A stretch of 64,000 nt of DNA from Lachnospiraceae bacterium. Lineage in GTDB: Bacteria > Bacillota > Clostridia > Lachnospirales > Lachnospiraceae. A program made the position numbers and the translations under genes. The notes beneath the pieces are model-generated. The model ran no database searches, was not told the DNA's origin, and was given only the letters and a program-made list of their open reading frames with translations. The stretch lies in contig JAFZGJ010000002.1 of assembly GCA_017555455.1 (NCBI GenBank), positions 39,628-103,627 of the forward strand, read 5' to 3'. Position 1 is the first letter of the stretch, and each line of letters opens with the position of its first letter. Below are positions 19,205 through 28,248 of the stretch, in pieces.

Positions 19205-20490
19205 TAATCTGCCTTTTCAATCGCCTGCTGTAAATCTGCAATGATATCGTCTACATTTTCAATACCCACGGATAAACGGATTAAATCAGGAGCTACGCCT
19301 GCTTCTACCAACTGTTCGTCTGTCATCTGACGATGCGTATGGCTTGCGGGATGTAAAACACAGGTTCTTGCATCTGCTACGTGAGTTACAATAGCTGCTA
19401 ATTCTAAATGATCCATCATTTTACCTGCACCGGTTCTGCCGCTCTTTAAGCCGAAGGAAATAACTCCACAGCTTCCTTTTGGCATATACTTCTGTGCTAA
19501 GTTATAGTATTTGTTTCCGGGAAGTCCTGGATAATTTACCCAGGCAACTTTTTCATGTTTTTCTAAAAATTCAGCTACTTTCATAGCATTGCTGCAATGA
19601 CGTTCCATACGAAGCGGTAAGGTTTCCAAACCTACATTTAAAAGAAATGCGTTCTGCGGAGCCTGAATAGAACCTAAATCTCTCATTAACTGTACGGTAG
19701 CTTTGGTAATATAAGCTCCTTTACCGAATTTTTCGGTGTAAGTAACTCCGTGGTAAGAATCGTCCGGAGTACATAGTCCAGGGAATTTTTCTGCATGAGC
19801 AGTCCAATCGAAATTACCGCTGTCAACAATGACACCGCCTACGGTCATAGCATGCCCATCCATGTATTTGGTTGTAGAATGAGTTACAATATCCGCCCCC
19901 CATTCAAAAGGATTACAGTTAATTGGGGTCGCAAAGGTATTGTCAATAATCAATGGAACTCCTGCTTCATGAGCTAAGGTTGCAAATTTTTCAATATCTA
20001 AAACAACTAAGGCAGGATTGGCAATGGTTTCCCCAAAAACACATTTTGTATTAGGCTGAACAGCTTTTCTTAATTCATCTAAAGAAGCATCCGGATCAAC
20101 TACGGTACATTCAATTCCCATTTTCTTCATAGTTACGGTAATCAAATTGTGGGTTCCGCCGTATACGGTAGAAGACATAATTATATGATCTCCTGCTTCA
20201 CAGATGTTGAAAATAGCGTAATAATTGGCAGCCTGACCGGAAGAAGTAAGCATAGCTGCTACTCCACCCTCTAATTCACAAATTTTAGCTGCAACATAAT
20301 CATTGGTAGGATTCTGAAGTCGGGTATAAAAATAGCCGCTTTCTTCCAAATCAAATAATCTTCCCATCTGTTCACTGGTTTCATATTTGTATGTAGTACT
20401 TTGATAGATTGGTAAAATTCTTGGTTCGCCGTTTTTAGGCTGCCAACCGGACTGTACGCAGACAGTCTCCTTTGCATAATTTTTGCTCAT
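19204..20490 (-). CDS. metY: O-acetylhomoserine sulfhydrylase (MetY-type)
   Basis: 428 residues, the long form typical of O-acetylhomoserine sulfhydrylases rather than the roughly 390-residue cystathionine enzymes. PLP lysine K208 lies in HSTTKYMDGH; other conserved blocks are YTRLQNPTND, SSGQAA and the C-terminal SVGIENVDDIIADLQQA. It condenses O-acetylhomoserine with sulfide to homocysteine in the cytoplasm. GAGGAG precedes the ATG. The 53 bp to yebC leave no space for a SAM riboswitch. Confidence 0.93.
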   Translation of the reverse strand: MSKNYAKETVCVQSGWQPKNGEPRILPIYQSTTYKYETSEQMGRLFDLEESGYFYTRLQNPTNDYVAAKICELEGGVAAMLTSSGQAANYYAIFNICEAGDHIIMSSTVYGGTHNLITVTMKKMGIECTVVDPDASLDELRKAVQPNTKCVFGETIANPALVVLDIEKFATLAHEAGVPLIIDNTFATPINCNPFEWGADIVTHSTTKYMDGHAMTVGGVIVDSGNFDWTAHAEKFPGLCTPDDSYHGVTYTEKFGKGAYITKATVQLMRDLGSIQAPQNAFLLNVGLETLPLRMERHCSNAMKVAEFLEKHEKVAWVNYPGLPGNKYYNLAQKYMPKGSCGVISFGLKSGRTGAGKMMDHLELAAIVTHVADARTCVLHPASHTHRQMTDEQLVEAGVAPDLIRLSVGIENVDDIIADLQQAIEKAD

Positions 20491-20543
20491 AACATTTCTC
20501 CTCTTTTATAAAGGTTAGTTGCCGGATTTACAGTTATTTATTT

Positions 20544-21272
20544 TTATTCATCCCAGTTATGATATACAGACTGTACATCATCATCTTCGTCTAATAAATC
20601 TAAGGTTTTCTGTAGATTTTTGATAGCTGTTTCGTCTGTTAATTCTACATAGTTCTGAGGAATCATGGTTACATCTGCACTAACCATTGGAATTCCGGCT
20701 TCTTCCAAAGCTTTTTTAACATCATCAAAAGCATCCGGAGCAGTTAATACTTCGTAGCTGTCTTCTTCTTCGTTAAAGTCATCGGCACCGGCATCTAATG
20801 CTGTCATCATTAAATCGTCAGCATCCATATCACATTCTTCTTTGTCAATGATAATCTGCCCCTTTTCATCGAAACTGAAGGATACACACCCGGGAGTACC
20901 GATACTTCCGTTTCCTTTTGTAAAAGCACTTCTTACGTTTGATGCTGTTCTGTTTTTATTATCAGTTAAAGCATTTACAATGATGGCAATACCATTTGGA
21001 CCATAGCCTTCATATGTAACATATTCATAGTTAACATTTCCCAAATCTCCGGCTGCTCTTTTAATACCTCTTTCAATGGTATCGTTAGGCATATTATTGG
21101 ATTTTGCTTTTTCAATTACTTTTGCTAATTTAAAGTTGTTGGTTGGGTCCGGACCACCCTCCTTTACAGCAACAGCAAGTTCTCTACCGATAATAGTAAA
21201 AATTTTACCTTTTGCCGCATCGTTTTTTTCTTTTTTGTGTTTAATATTTGCAAATTTTGAATGTCCTGACAT
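20544..21272 (-). CDS. yebC: YebC/PmpR family protein
   Basis: 242 residues beginning MSGHSKFANIKHKKEKNDAAKGK and containing the family signature block GPNGIAIIVNALTDNKNRTASNVRSAF. Acidic C-terminal domain ends DDVQSVYHNW. Members are described as transcriptional regulators and, more recently, as factors easing ribosome stalling at proline stretches. Cytoplasmic. Single gene between mazF and metY. Confidence 0.97.
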   Translation of the reverse strand: MSGHSKFANIKHKKEKNDAAKGKIFTIIGRELAVAVKEGGPDPTNNFKLAKVIEKAKSNNMPNDTIERGIKRAAGDLGNVNYEYVTYEGYGPNGIAIIVNALTDNKNRTASNVRSAFTKGNGSIGTPGCVSFSFDEKGQIIIDKEECDMDADDLMMTALDAGADDFNEEEDSYEVLTAPDAFDDVKKALEEAGIPMVSADVTMIPQNYVELTDETAIKNLQKTLDLLDEDDDVQSVYHNWDE

Positions 21273-21343
21273 TTTCTTTCCTCTTTCTGCCTTCCGGCTA
21301 ATCTTGCGTATTTAATAAAATATATCACCTTGAGAATTAAACG

Positions 21344-21682
21344 TCAATGCAATTCCAAACTTATCTTTAGGGCTTCATTGACTTGTTCCATAATAAAATC
21401 GTCCAGATGACAAACTTTATCTTTTAATCTTTTTTTATCTATGGTTCGAAGCTGTTCCAGTAAAATAACGGAATCCTTCACCATTTCATATTTGGCACAG
21501 GCCAAATCTATATGAGTAGGTAACTTGTGCTTTGTAAGCTTAGAGGTTATGGCAGCACAAATTACTGTGGGACTATGTTTATTTCCCATATCATTCTGTA
21601 TAATCAATACCGGTCTGATACCACCCTGTTCAGAACCGATTACCGGTCTTAAATCCGCATAATATACGTCTCCACGTCGCAA
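21344..21682 (-). CDS. ndoA: MazF/NdoA endoribonuclease toxin
   Basis: 112 residues. [47 protein letters not shown] and the closing region match EndoA/MazF; Arg and Thr of the active site (RPV and AITS) are present. It cleaves single-stranded mRNA at short motifs. It uses a TTG start with AAGGAAG upstream. In Bacillus the antitoxin gene lies between alr and ndoA; here the 102-bp gap to alr holds no plausible antitoxin, so the partner must be elsewhere or absent. Confidence 0.93.
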   Translation of the reverse strand: MRRGDVYYADLRPVIGSEQGGIRPVLIIQNDMGNKHSPTVICAAITSKLTKHKLPTHIDLACAKYEMVKDSVILLEQLRTIDKKRLKDKVCHLDDFIMEQVNEALKISLELH

Positions 21683-21784
21683 AAAATCACTTCCTTCATC
21701 TAATATAGCTTTTTATCACAGTAGAAGTATTGCCACATTATCTGAAGGTATACTATATCGTGGTAACTATTTTATAAATAGTAC

Positions 21785-22978
21785 CTAAATTTTATCAAAA
21801 CTATAGTCATTGAAATAGTCTTTGGCATAGCACTGAATTCCATCTTTATAGTAGATTCTGGGAACTCTTTTTCCTATAACGCAAACCAGTTCATAGTTAA
21901 AGCGGTCTGCTGAGTCTCCCAAAGCTTCCATAGTAATGACTTCCTTTCCGGAGGAACCGATAAGAATAACCTCATCGCCTTCATTTACATTTTCAATCTC
22001 TGTCACATCTACCATAAATTGATCCATACAAACTTTACCTAAAATAGGTGCTTTTTTTCCATGAATCAAGACATAGCCTGTGTTGGAAAGGGTACGGGGA
22101 TAGCCATCACCATATCCCACGGGAATGGTAGCAACCTTAGTTGGTCTCGAGGTAAGAAAGGTTCCGCCATAGCTGATTTCCTTCCCGGTTTCCACGGTTT
22201 TTATATACACAATATGGCTGTGAAGTGAAAAGGCTGGTTTTAAATCAATAGCCTTCTTTTGGATTTCTTCTGAGGGCCAAAGACCGTACATGGCAATTCC
22301 TACACGGACCATATCCAAATGACTTTCAGGCATTTCTAAAGCGGCAGCACTGTTAGCACAATGCTTTATGGGGATTTGTATAGAAAATATTGATTCCACA
22401 TCCTTGCAAAAAGTTTCAAAAAGAGATAATTGCTTATAGGCTGCCGTTTTATCTTCGTAATCTGCTTTTGCAAAATGAGTAAATATCCCTTCCAGTGCAA
22501 TATTATCACATGTAAGAACCTTGGAAATGAAATCTATGCCGGAATCGTTAGGGAAAATCCCGATTCTTCCCATTCCGGTATCTACCTTTACATGTACCAA
22601 GGCTTTTTTATTTTGTTTTCCGGCTTCTTCATTTATCTGTTCCAGCATATCTGCACGAAAAACGGTAAAATGGATATCCTCCCGAATCATCTGTTCATAG
22701 ATATAAGGAAAAACATAGCCTAATACAAGAATAGGTTTTTTAATTCCGGCTTTTCGAAGTATCAAAGCTTCTTCTGCCGTTGCGGTGGCAAAGCCATACA
22801 TAAAATCTTTATTTTCCAATTCTTTGGCAATGGGAATTGCTCCATGTCCGTAACCATCTGTTTTTACTACAGAAATGATTTTTGTGCCGGAAGAAATTTT
22901 TTGCCGGATCATATTCATATTATGAGAAATGGCATCTAAATCAATAGCTGCATATATCCGTTCATAGTGTTTTTTCAT
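21785..22978 (-). CDS. alr: Alanine racemase
   Basis: 397 residues, with PLP lysine K39 in VVKTDGYGHGA, the VDTGMGRIG strand, and the second catalytic tyrosine in ISYGGTF. It makes D-alanine for peptidoglycan. A GGAGG lies about 12 nt before the ATG. The order nnr-alr-ndoA is the standard one in Clostridia and Bacilli. Confidence 0.97.
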   Translation of the reverse strand: MKKHYERIYAAIDLDAISHNMNMIRQKISSGTKIISVVKTDGYGHGAIPIAKELENKDFMYGFATATAEEALILRKAGIKKPILVLGYVFPYIYEQMIREDIHFTVFRADMLEQINEEAGKQNKKALVHVKVDTGMGRIGIFPNDSGIDFISKVLTCDNIALEGIFTHFAKADYEDKTAAYKQLSLFETFCKDVESIFSIQIPIKHCANSAAALEMPESHLDMVRVGIAMYGLWPSEEIQKKAIDLKPAFSLHSHIVYIKTVETGKEISYGGTFLTSRPTKVATIPVGYGDGYPRTLSNTGYVLIHGKKAPILGKVCMDQFMVDVTEIENVNEGDEVILIGSSGKEVITMEALGDSADRFNYELVCVIGKRVPRIYYKDGIQCYAKDYFNDYSFDKI

Positions 22979-23038
22979 TTCAAACTTATCCTCCCAAGAG
23001 AAATTCTCTTGTATATCCTTTTATTCAAGTAAGCAGTT

Positions 23039-24583
23039 CTATTTTAATACCGGAATTAGTGCATTACAAATATCACCTGCCAACATACTATATTCATTTT
23101 TTTGCCATGCGGCCTCATCTCCTGCCAAGGCGTGAATATAAACACCTAAAGCAGCAGCTTTATAAGAAGGTAGCTTAAGTGCCAAGAGAGCTGCAACAAT
23201 TCCGGTCAATACATCTCCACTACCGGCAGTTGCCATACCACTGTTACCACGCAAATTTATAATATAAGAGTCCTCTTCACTGCAAACTACAGTACGGGCA
23301 TCTTTTTTTATTACAATACAATGTAATTCTTTGGCAAGATTATGTGCAATTTCCAACCCTTTTTCCAAGAAAGCTTCTCTTTGGCAGCCACAAATTCTGG
23401 ATAATTCCAGAGGATGAGGTGTTAAGATGATATCACGTTTTTTATCCTTTGAAGCTTGCAATTCCTTTACCAAACTATAATTGAAAGATAAGGCTAATAA
23501 ATTTAAAGCATCGGCATCTAATACCAAAGGTTTACGAGAGTGTTCTATTACAGTTTTAAAAAGAATAGAGGCAATACCGTCTGTGCCCATTCCGGGTCCC
23601 ATGGCAATAACATCGGCCCATTCCAAGCCCTTTTGAACACATTCCACGGCTTCTTCCATGGTAGCGTATATGTCTAACATAGCTTCCGGTATAGAGGTTA
23701 GAATTTCATGCTTTTGCTCTTTATGGGAGCAAATACGAAGCATACCGCAACCTGCCATCATAGCAGCTTTTCCGGCAAGAATGGCTGCACCACCTATGGT
23801 TTTGTTTCCTGCAATTAATAAAATTTTTCCAAAGGTTCCCTTGTGACCGAAAGTATCTCTTGGGGGAAGGTAATCTTTCACATCCCCGGTAAGGGCATAC
23901 ATTTTAGGAGGACAATCCAGAAAGCTGTCAGTAGTAATACCGATTTCTTTTTTTATAATCTGTCCGGCATATTTGGCACCGGGAGTCATAAAGAGTCCTC
24001 TTTTCAAAAAACCAAAGGTTATAGTGTAATCTGCCTGAAAAGCAATTCCACAGATACTACCGTTGTCGGCATGTATTCCGGAGGGAATATCTAAAGAAAT
24101 CTTTAAACCATGATAGGTATTTATCTGTTCAATAACAGATGAAGTAACGCCTGAAATTTCCCGGTTAAGTCCCACACCGAAAATACCGTCTATGATAATA
24201 TCATATGAATCTATTGGCAAATTGGGAACTAAAGGAAGATTCATGGCTTGCAAAATATCGTATTGTACTCCTGCGGAATGACTGAAATCAGACCGTGTAA
24301 AAGAGCCGTTGCTTACAATATAAGTGGTTACCTGATACCCTTTTTGTGCTAACAGTCTGGCAACTGCCATGGCATCTCCACCATTGTTTCCTTTTCCTGC
24401 AAGAACTAATATGGTTTTATTTTCAGAAGGATTTCCGGAAGGTACCAGTTTGATTATTTCTTCTGTGGCAGCTAAAGCAGCCTGTTCCATTAAAATCAGT
24501 GCAGGAACTTTGAAATGCGAAATGGTATTGGAATCATATCGCTGCATTTCTTCTCCTGTGACTAAATATTCCATAGGCTTCAT
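23039..24583 (-). CDS. nnr: Bifunctional NAD(P)H-hydrate epimerase / ADP-dependent dehydratase
   Basis: About 514 residues. The N-terminal YjeF_N domain (1-210) has the epimerase GKGNNGGDAMAVARLL and the DGIFGVGLNREISG motif; the C-terminal ribokinase-like domain has GKAAMMAGCGMLRI, MGPGMG, DADALNLL, TPHPLELSRI and NSGMATAGSGDVLTG for the dehydratase. The enzyme repairs damaged NADHX and NADPHX. I start at 24583, where GGAG lies 6 nt upstream, rather than at the ATG 18 nt earlier, which lacks a ribosome binding site. In many relatives acpS precedes it; here a coiled-coil gene does. Confidence 0.95.
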   Translation of the reverse strand: MKPMEYLVTGEEMQRYDSNTISHFKVPALILMEQAALAATEEIIKLVPSGNPSENKTILVLAGKGNNGGDAMAVARLLAQKGYQVTTYIVSNGSFTRSDFSHSAGVQYDILQAMNLPLVPNLPIDSYDIIIDGIFGVGLNREISGVTSSVIEQINTYHGLKISLDIPSGIHADNGSICGIAFQADYTITFGFLKRGLFMTPGAKYAGQIIKKEIGITTDSFLDCPPKMYALTGDVKDYLPPRDTFGHKGTFGKILLIAGNKTIGGAAILAGKAAMMAGCGMLRICSHKEQKHEILTSIPEAMLDIYATMEEAVECVQKGLEWADVIAMGPGMGTDGIASILFKTVIEHSRKPLVLDADALNLLALSFNYSLVKELQASKDKKRDIILTPHPLELSRICGCQREAFLEKGLEIAHNLAKELHCIVIKKDARTVVCSEEDSYIINLRGNSGMATAGSGDVLTGIVAALLALKLPSYKAAALGVYIHALAGDEAAWQKNEYSMLAGDICNALIPVLK

Positions 24584-24602
24584 AATATTCTCCGAAATCA
24601 TT

Positions 24603-25235
24603 TTAGGAATTTCTTAATTTTTCAATTTTTTGGCTAATGGATTCTATCTGATTTTGATTTACATCAAAAATTTCAACCACATCAGCACCAAAAATATCAT
24701 GCATAAAGGAATAAAGTTCATAATTCTTGAATTCTTTTTCCTGCTTGCGGATAATGTTTTTCTTTAATTCTATACGGGTTTCGGTAATCCATTGTCCAAT
24801 TTCATCAATTTCCTTTTCATTGATTTTGAGAACTTCATAGCACATTTCCATGGTACGAATCATTAACGCATAATTTGCCTGATCGATTTCTTTGGGAATA
24901 TCCAATAATTTATCCTGATATTCTTCCAGCTTCTCATTACACTCTTCAATTAATCTTTTATTTTCTTCTATTTTCTTTTCTGCGGCCGAATCATTGCGTT
25001 CCATCAGCTGAACAATTTCGTCCATTAATTTCTTTTTTATTTTTTTGATACTTTTGGATTCTGTATTCATTTTTCCCTGTAATTTCAAGAGAGAATTCAA
25101 ATTTTCTTCCAAACGTTTTAATTCTTTATCCGGTTCCATCATGGTAAAAAGGCGATGCCATTTATTATCTAAGGTTAAAACCGGTACTTTTTTGCCTGTT
25201 AAGGCTTTTTTATAGGTATCATCTTTGTTTGCCAT
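24603..25235 (-). CDS. Coiled-coil protein of unknown function
   Basis: 210 residues, cytoplasmic, no membrane segment. After a short start (KKVPVLTLDNKWHRLF) the protein is almost entirely long charged helices (about 35-175), consistent with a coiled coil, and ends DIFGADVVEIFDVNQNQIESISQKIEKL. I do not recognise a characterised family. It lies between rex and nnr with gaps of 2 and about 19 nt, so it is certainly translated in this operon. Confidence 0.75.
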   Translation of the reverse strand: MANKDDTYKKALTGKKVPVLTLDNKWHRLFTMMEPDKELKRLEENLNSLLKLQGKMNTESKSIKKIKKKLMDEIVQLMERNDSAAEKKIEENKRLIEECNEKLEEYQDKLLDIPKEIDQANYALMIRTMEMCYEVLKINEKEIDEIGQWITETRIELKKNIIRKQEKEFKNYELYSFMHDIFGADVVEIFDVNQNQIESISQKIEKLRNS

Positions 25236-25237
25236 AA

Positions 25238-25900
25238 TTAGTCTCCCGCTTTCTGTCCTTCGTTCTTCATGCCTTGGTAGCGGCTACTGTTGTAAGATAA
25301 TTTCATGAGGCTGTCAGATAAATGTACATTTTCCACCTGTACCGATTCCGGTACATTTAAGTCTACATGAGCAAAGTTCCAAATAGCTTTAATATTGCAG
25401 GCTACTAAGGTTTCAGCTACCTTTATGGCACCGTTTTTGGGAATGGTAAGAACTGCAATATCAATGTTATTATCTTTGACAAAGTTACTGATTTCCTCCA
25501 TAGGGCGGATTTCAATATCTCGGATTTTGGTACCGTGAAGTTCCGGGTTTTTATCAAAAATTCCTTTAAAAATAAAACCTCTTCTAGCGAAATTATTATA
25601 GTTTAAAAGTGCCTGTCCTAAATTTCCGGCACCAATTAAAATTAAATAATGTTCCTTGTCCAAACCTAGTATTTTTGCGATTTCAACATAGAGATATTCT
25701 ACATTGTAACCATAACCCTGCTGGCCAAAACCACCAAAATGATTTAAATCCTGACGGATTTGCGAAGCAGTTACTTGCATTTTCCGGCTTAATTCCTGAG
25801 AAGAAATGCGTTCTACTCCTTCATCTCTCAATTCTCCTAGATAGCGGTAATAACGTGGCAGTCGGCCGATAACAGCCTGAGATATTTCTTTGCGTTCCAA
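25238..25900 (-). CDS. rex: Redox-sensing transcriptional repressor Rex
   Basis: 220 residues, full length. Winged helix at the N-terminus (RLPRYYRYLGEL, ISSQELSRKMQVTASQIRQDLNHFGGFGQQGYGYNV), Rossmann GAGNLGQALLNY for NAD(H), and the C-terminal helix that swaps between subunits. Rex senses the NADH/NAD ratio and represses fermentative genes when NAD is plentiful. It starts with TTG behind AGGAGG. Its promoter (25974-26002) carries a Rex-like palindrome at 25996-26013, pointing to autoregulation. Confidence 0.97.
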   Translation of the reverse strand: MERKEISQAVIGRLPRYYRYLGELRDEGVERISSQELSRKMQVTASQIRQDLNHFGGFGQQGYGYNVEYLYVEIAKILGLDKEHYLILIGAGNLGQALLNYNNFARRGFIFKGIFDKNPELHGTKIRDIEIRPMEEISNFVKDNNIDIAVLTIPKNGAIKVAETLVACNIKAIWNFAHVDLNVPESVQVENVHLSDSLMKLSYNSSRYQGMKNEGQKAGD

Positions 25901-25973
25901 AATATTGCCCTCCTAATACTTTTAACTTTGTGGCATTATATATAAAGAATTACTCATAAAAAATATATAATTC

Positions 25974-26002
25974 ATTATACCCATATGTTAAAATTATGTC
26001 AA
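25974..26002 (-). promoter_or_regulatory. Consensus sigma-A promoter of rex
   Basis: On the minus strand TTGACA (25997-26002), 17 bp, TATAAT (25974-25979): a perfect consensus. The -35 box is the left half of the palindrome at 25997-26012. Confidence 0.85.
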
Positions 26003-26013
26003 TTAATTGACAA
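25996..26013. promoter_or_regulatory. Candidate Rex operator shared by divergent promoters
   Basis: A perfect 16-bp palindrome (25997-26012). On the minus strand the 18-mer TTGTCAATTAATTGACAT lines up with the Rex consensus TTGTTAA-N4-TTAACAA with one symmetric T/A to C/G change per half and one end mismatch. Both the rex and the ABC-F -35 boxes lie inside it. Confidence 0.6.
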
Positions 26014-26035
26014 GGATTACAAAACCTTTTAAACT
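26007..26035 (+). promoter_or_regulatory. Likely promoter of the ABC-F gene
   Basis: TTGACA (26007-26012), 17 bp, TAAACT (26030-26035) on the plus strand; the -10 is weaker (4/6). The -35 is the right half of the candidate Rex operator. Confidence 0.55.
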
Positions 26036-26109
26036 GTAAGAAATATGTCATTTTCTGCTTCATTCGTAGTTTATGGCAAAGATAATTTATGTAAGGAAAT
26101 GAAATAAAA

Positions 26110-28056
26110 ATGATTTTATCAGTCTCTAATATATGTAAAAGTTTTTCAGAAAAAATAATTTTAGAAAATATCTCTTTTCACCTTGAAGATTATGATAAAG
26201 CTGCCCTGGTGGGAATTAATGGTGTGGGCAAAACAACACTTCTGCGTATTATTGTAGGAGAAATGACTCCGGATGACGGATTAGTGACCTTTTCTAAAGG
26301 AAAAAGCTATGGATATCTTGCCCAGAACACAGATATTTCAGGGGATGCTACTATTTATGATACTCTTTTGCAGGTAAAAGAACATCTTTTAGTGTTGGAA
26401 CAGGAAATACGTAAAGTTGAAAAACAGATGAAATATGTAGAAGGTGCCGAACTGGAAGCCTTAATGAATCAATATGCAAATATGACTCATAGCTTTGAGA
26501 TGGAAGGTGGTTATCAATATCAGAGTGAGTTGGTTGGCGTATTAAAAGGTCTTGGTTTTATTGAAGAAGAATTCAATAAGCCAATGTCTACCCTCTCCGG
26601 TGGGCAGAAAACCCGTGTTGCATTAGGAAAATTATTATTAACCAAACCGGATTTAATTATTTTGGACGAACCTACCAACCATTTGGATATGAATTCTATT
26701 GCCTGGTTAGAAACTTATCTTTTGAATTATAAAGGTGCTGTACTTATTGTATCCCATGACCGTTATTTTTTAGATAAGATTGCAGGAAAAGTAATTGAAT
26801 TAGACCAGGGAAAAGCTACCGTATTTACCGGGAACTACTCTGATTATGCGGTAAAAAAAGAACAACTTCGTGTTGCAAGATTAAATGCCTATTTAAAACA
26901 ACAACAGGAAATTAAACATCAGGAAGAAGTTATTGAAAAGTTAAAATCCTTTAATCGTGAAAAATCCATCAAACGTGCAGAAAGCCGTGAAAAGATGTTA
27001 AATAAGATTGAAGTTTTAGAGAAACCTACAGAAACAACTTCTGAGATGAAAATTCATCTTACCCCAAGAATTGTCAGTGGTAATGATGTTTTGCAGGTGC
27101 AAGGTTTAACCAAAGCTTTTCCAAATCATCCTCTCTTCTCTGATTTAGATTTTGAAATCAAACGAGGAGAACATATTTCCATTATTGGAGATAATGGTAC
27201 CGGTAAAACTACGATTTTAAAGATTATTAACCAGATTATAGATGCAGATGCGGGAACTATGAAATTAGGTACAAATGTTACCATTGGTTACTATGATCAG
27301 GAACATCACGTACTTCATGCAGAAAAAACATTATTTGAAGAGATTTCCGATGAATTTCCTAATTTGAATAATACACAGATACGTAATACTCTTGCAGCTT
27401 TTCTCTTTACCGGAGATGATGTTTTTAAGAAAATCAGTACCTTGAGTGGTGGTGAACGTGGACGAGTTTCTTTGGCAAAATTAATGCTATCTGAAAGTAA
27501 CTTTTTAATTTTGGACGAACCGACCAACCACTTGGATATTATGTCCAGAGAAATCCTGGAAACTGCACTTAATCATTATGAAGGAACTGTTTTATATGTA
27601 TCTCACGACCGTTACTTTATTAATAAAACAGCCACCAGAATTTTAGAATTATCAGGACAGACCTTAACCAACTACCTTGGCAATTATGATTATTATCTGG
27701 AAAAGAAACCACAGATTAGTGTAGTTGATTCATCTTCTGCTTTTCCACCTGCCACTGCTGTAGCAAAAGATAATGTTGCCGGTGCAGAAAATGTTGTTGA
27801 TAAAAATTTTGAATGGAAACAAAGAAAAGCCCAACAGGCAGCTGTTCGAAAAATGGAACGTGAACTTGCAAAATGTGAAGAACGTATTGCATTTATTGAA
27901 GAACGTACGGCTAAAATTGATGAAGAAATGGCAAAACCTGAGATTTGTTCTAATTCTGTAAAATTACAGGAGCTTCAGAAGGAAAAAGATACTTTAGAAG
28001 AAGAAATGATGACTCTCATGGAACGCTGGGAAGAATTAAGTGAAGAGTTGGAATAA
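26110..28056 (+). CDS. ABC-F family ATPase (YdiF-like)
   Basis: 648 residues with two ABC domains and no membrane segments. Walker A motifs are GINGVGKTTLL and GDNGTGKTTIL, signatures LSGGQKTRVALGKLL and LSGGERGRVSLAKLM, Walker B LIILDEPTNHLDM and FLILDEPTNHLDI. A basic linker of ABC-F type (about 240-310, RLNAYLKQQQEIKHQEEVIEKL) separates them and a C-terminal coiled coil (about 575-648) follows. ABC-F proteins act on the ribosome as translation factors, some as antibiotic protection factors. Divergent adjacency to rex matches ydiF next to rex (ydiH) in Bacillus, which favours a housekeeping role over resistance. Confidence 0.93.
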   Translation: MILSVSNICKSFSEKIILENISFHLEDYDKAALVGINGVGKTTLLRIIVGEMTPDDGLVTFSKGKSYGYLAQNTDISGDATIYDTLLQVKEHLLVLEQEIRKVEKQMKYVEGAELEALMNQYANMTHSFEMEGGYQYQSELVGVLKGLGFIEEEFNKPMSTLSGGQKTRVALGKLLLTKPDLIILDEPTNHLDMNSIAWLETYLLNYKGAVLIVSHDRYFLDKIAGKVIELDQGKATVFTGNYSDYAVKKEQLRVARLNAYLKQQQEIKHQEEVIEKLKSFNREKSIKRAESREKMLNKIEVLEKPTETTSEMKIHLTPRIVSGNDVLQVQGLTKAFPNHPLFSDLDFEIKRGEHISIIGDNGTGKTTILKIINQIIDADAGTMKLGTNVTIGYYDQEHHVLHAEKTLFEEISDEFPNLNNTQIRNTLAAFLFTGDDVFKKISTLSGGERGRVSLAKLMLSESNFLILDEPTNHLDIMSREILETALNHYEGTVLYVSHDRYFINKTATRILELSGQTLTNYLGNYDYYLEKKPQISVVDSSSAFPPATAVAKDNVAGAENVVDKNFEWKQRKAQQAAVRKMERELAKCEERIAFIEERTAKIDEEMAKPEICSNSVKLQELQKEKDTLEEEMMTLMERWEELSEELE

Positions 28057-28248
28057 AATAGGTTTTTGTTTTTTGAAATTGTAAAGATTTTATGAAATCC
28101 AACTTGTACGCATCTGTGAGACATTGTTTGTGAGAAACGAACAAAACTGTTTGCAGTTTTTGTTCGTTAATCGCAAACAATGTAACGAACAGCAAGCGAA
28201 CAAGGGATTCATAAAATCTTTATTTAGTCAAAAACAAAAACCTATTTT
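28055..28248. repeat. Hairpin intergenic repeat, copy 2, nested in a convergent terminator
   Basis: The core 28099-28208 is 92 percent identical (101/110) to copy 1 at 17842-17951. It is closed by an imperfect 18-bp inverted repeat (28083-28100 with 28204-28221) and then by an outer inverted repeat of about 20 bp (28055-28076 with 28229-28248, one base gap) that looks like a bidirectional terminator for the ABC-F gene and icd. The inner stem change T-A here versus C-G in copy 1 is compensatory. Confidence 0.85.

Noticed and set aside
20491..20543. SAM riboswitch before metY
   Set aside because: Only 53 bp separate metY from yebC, far too short for such an element.
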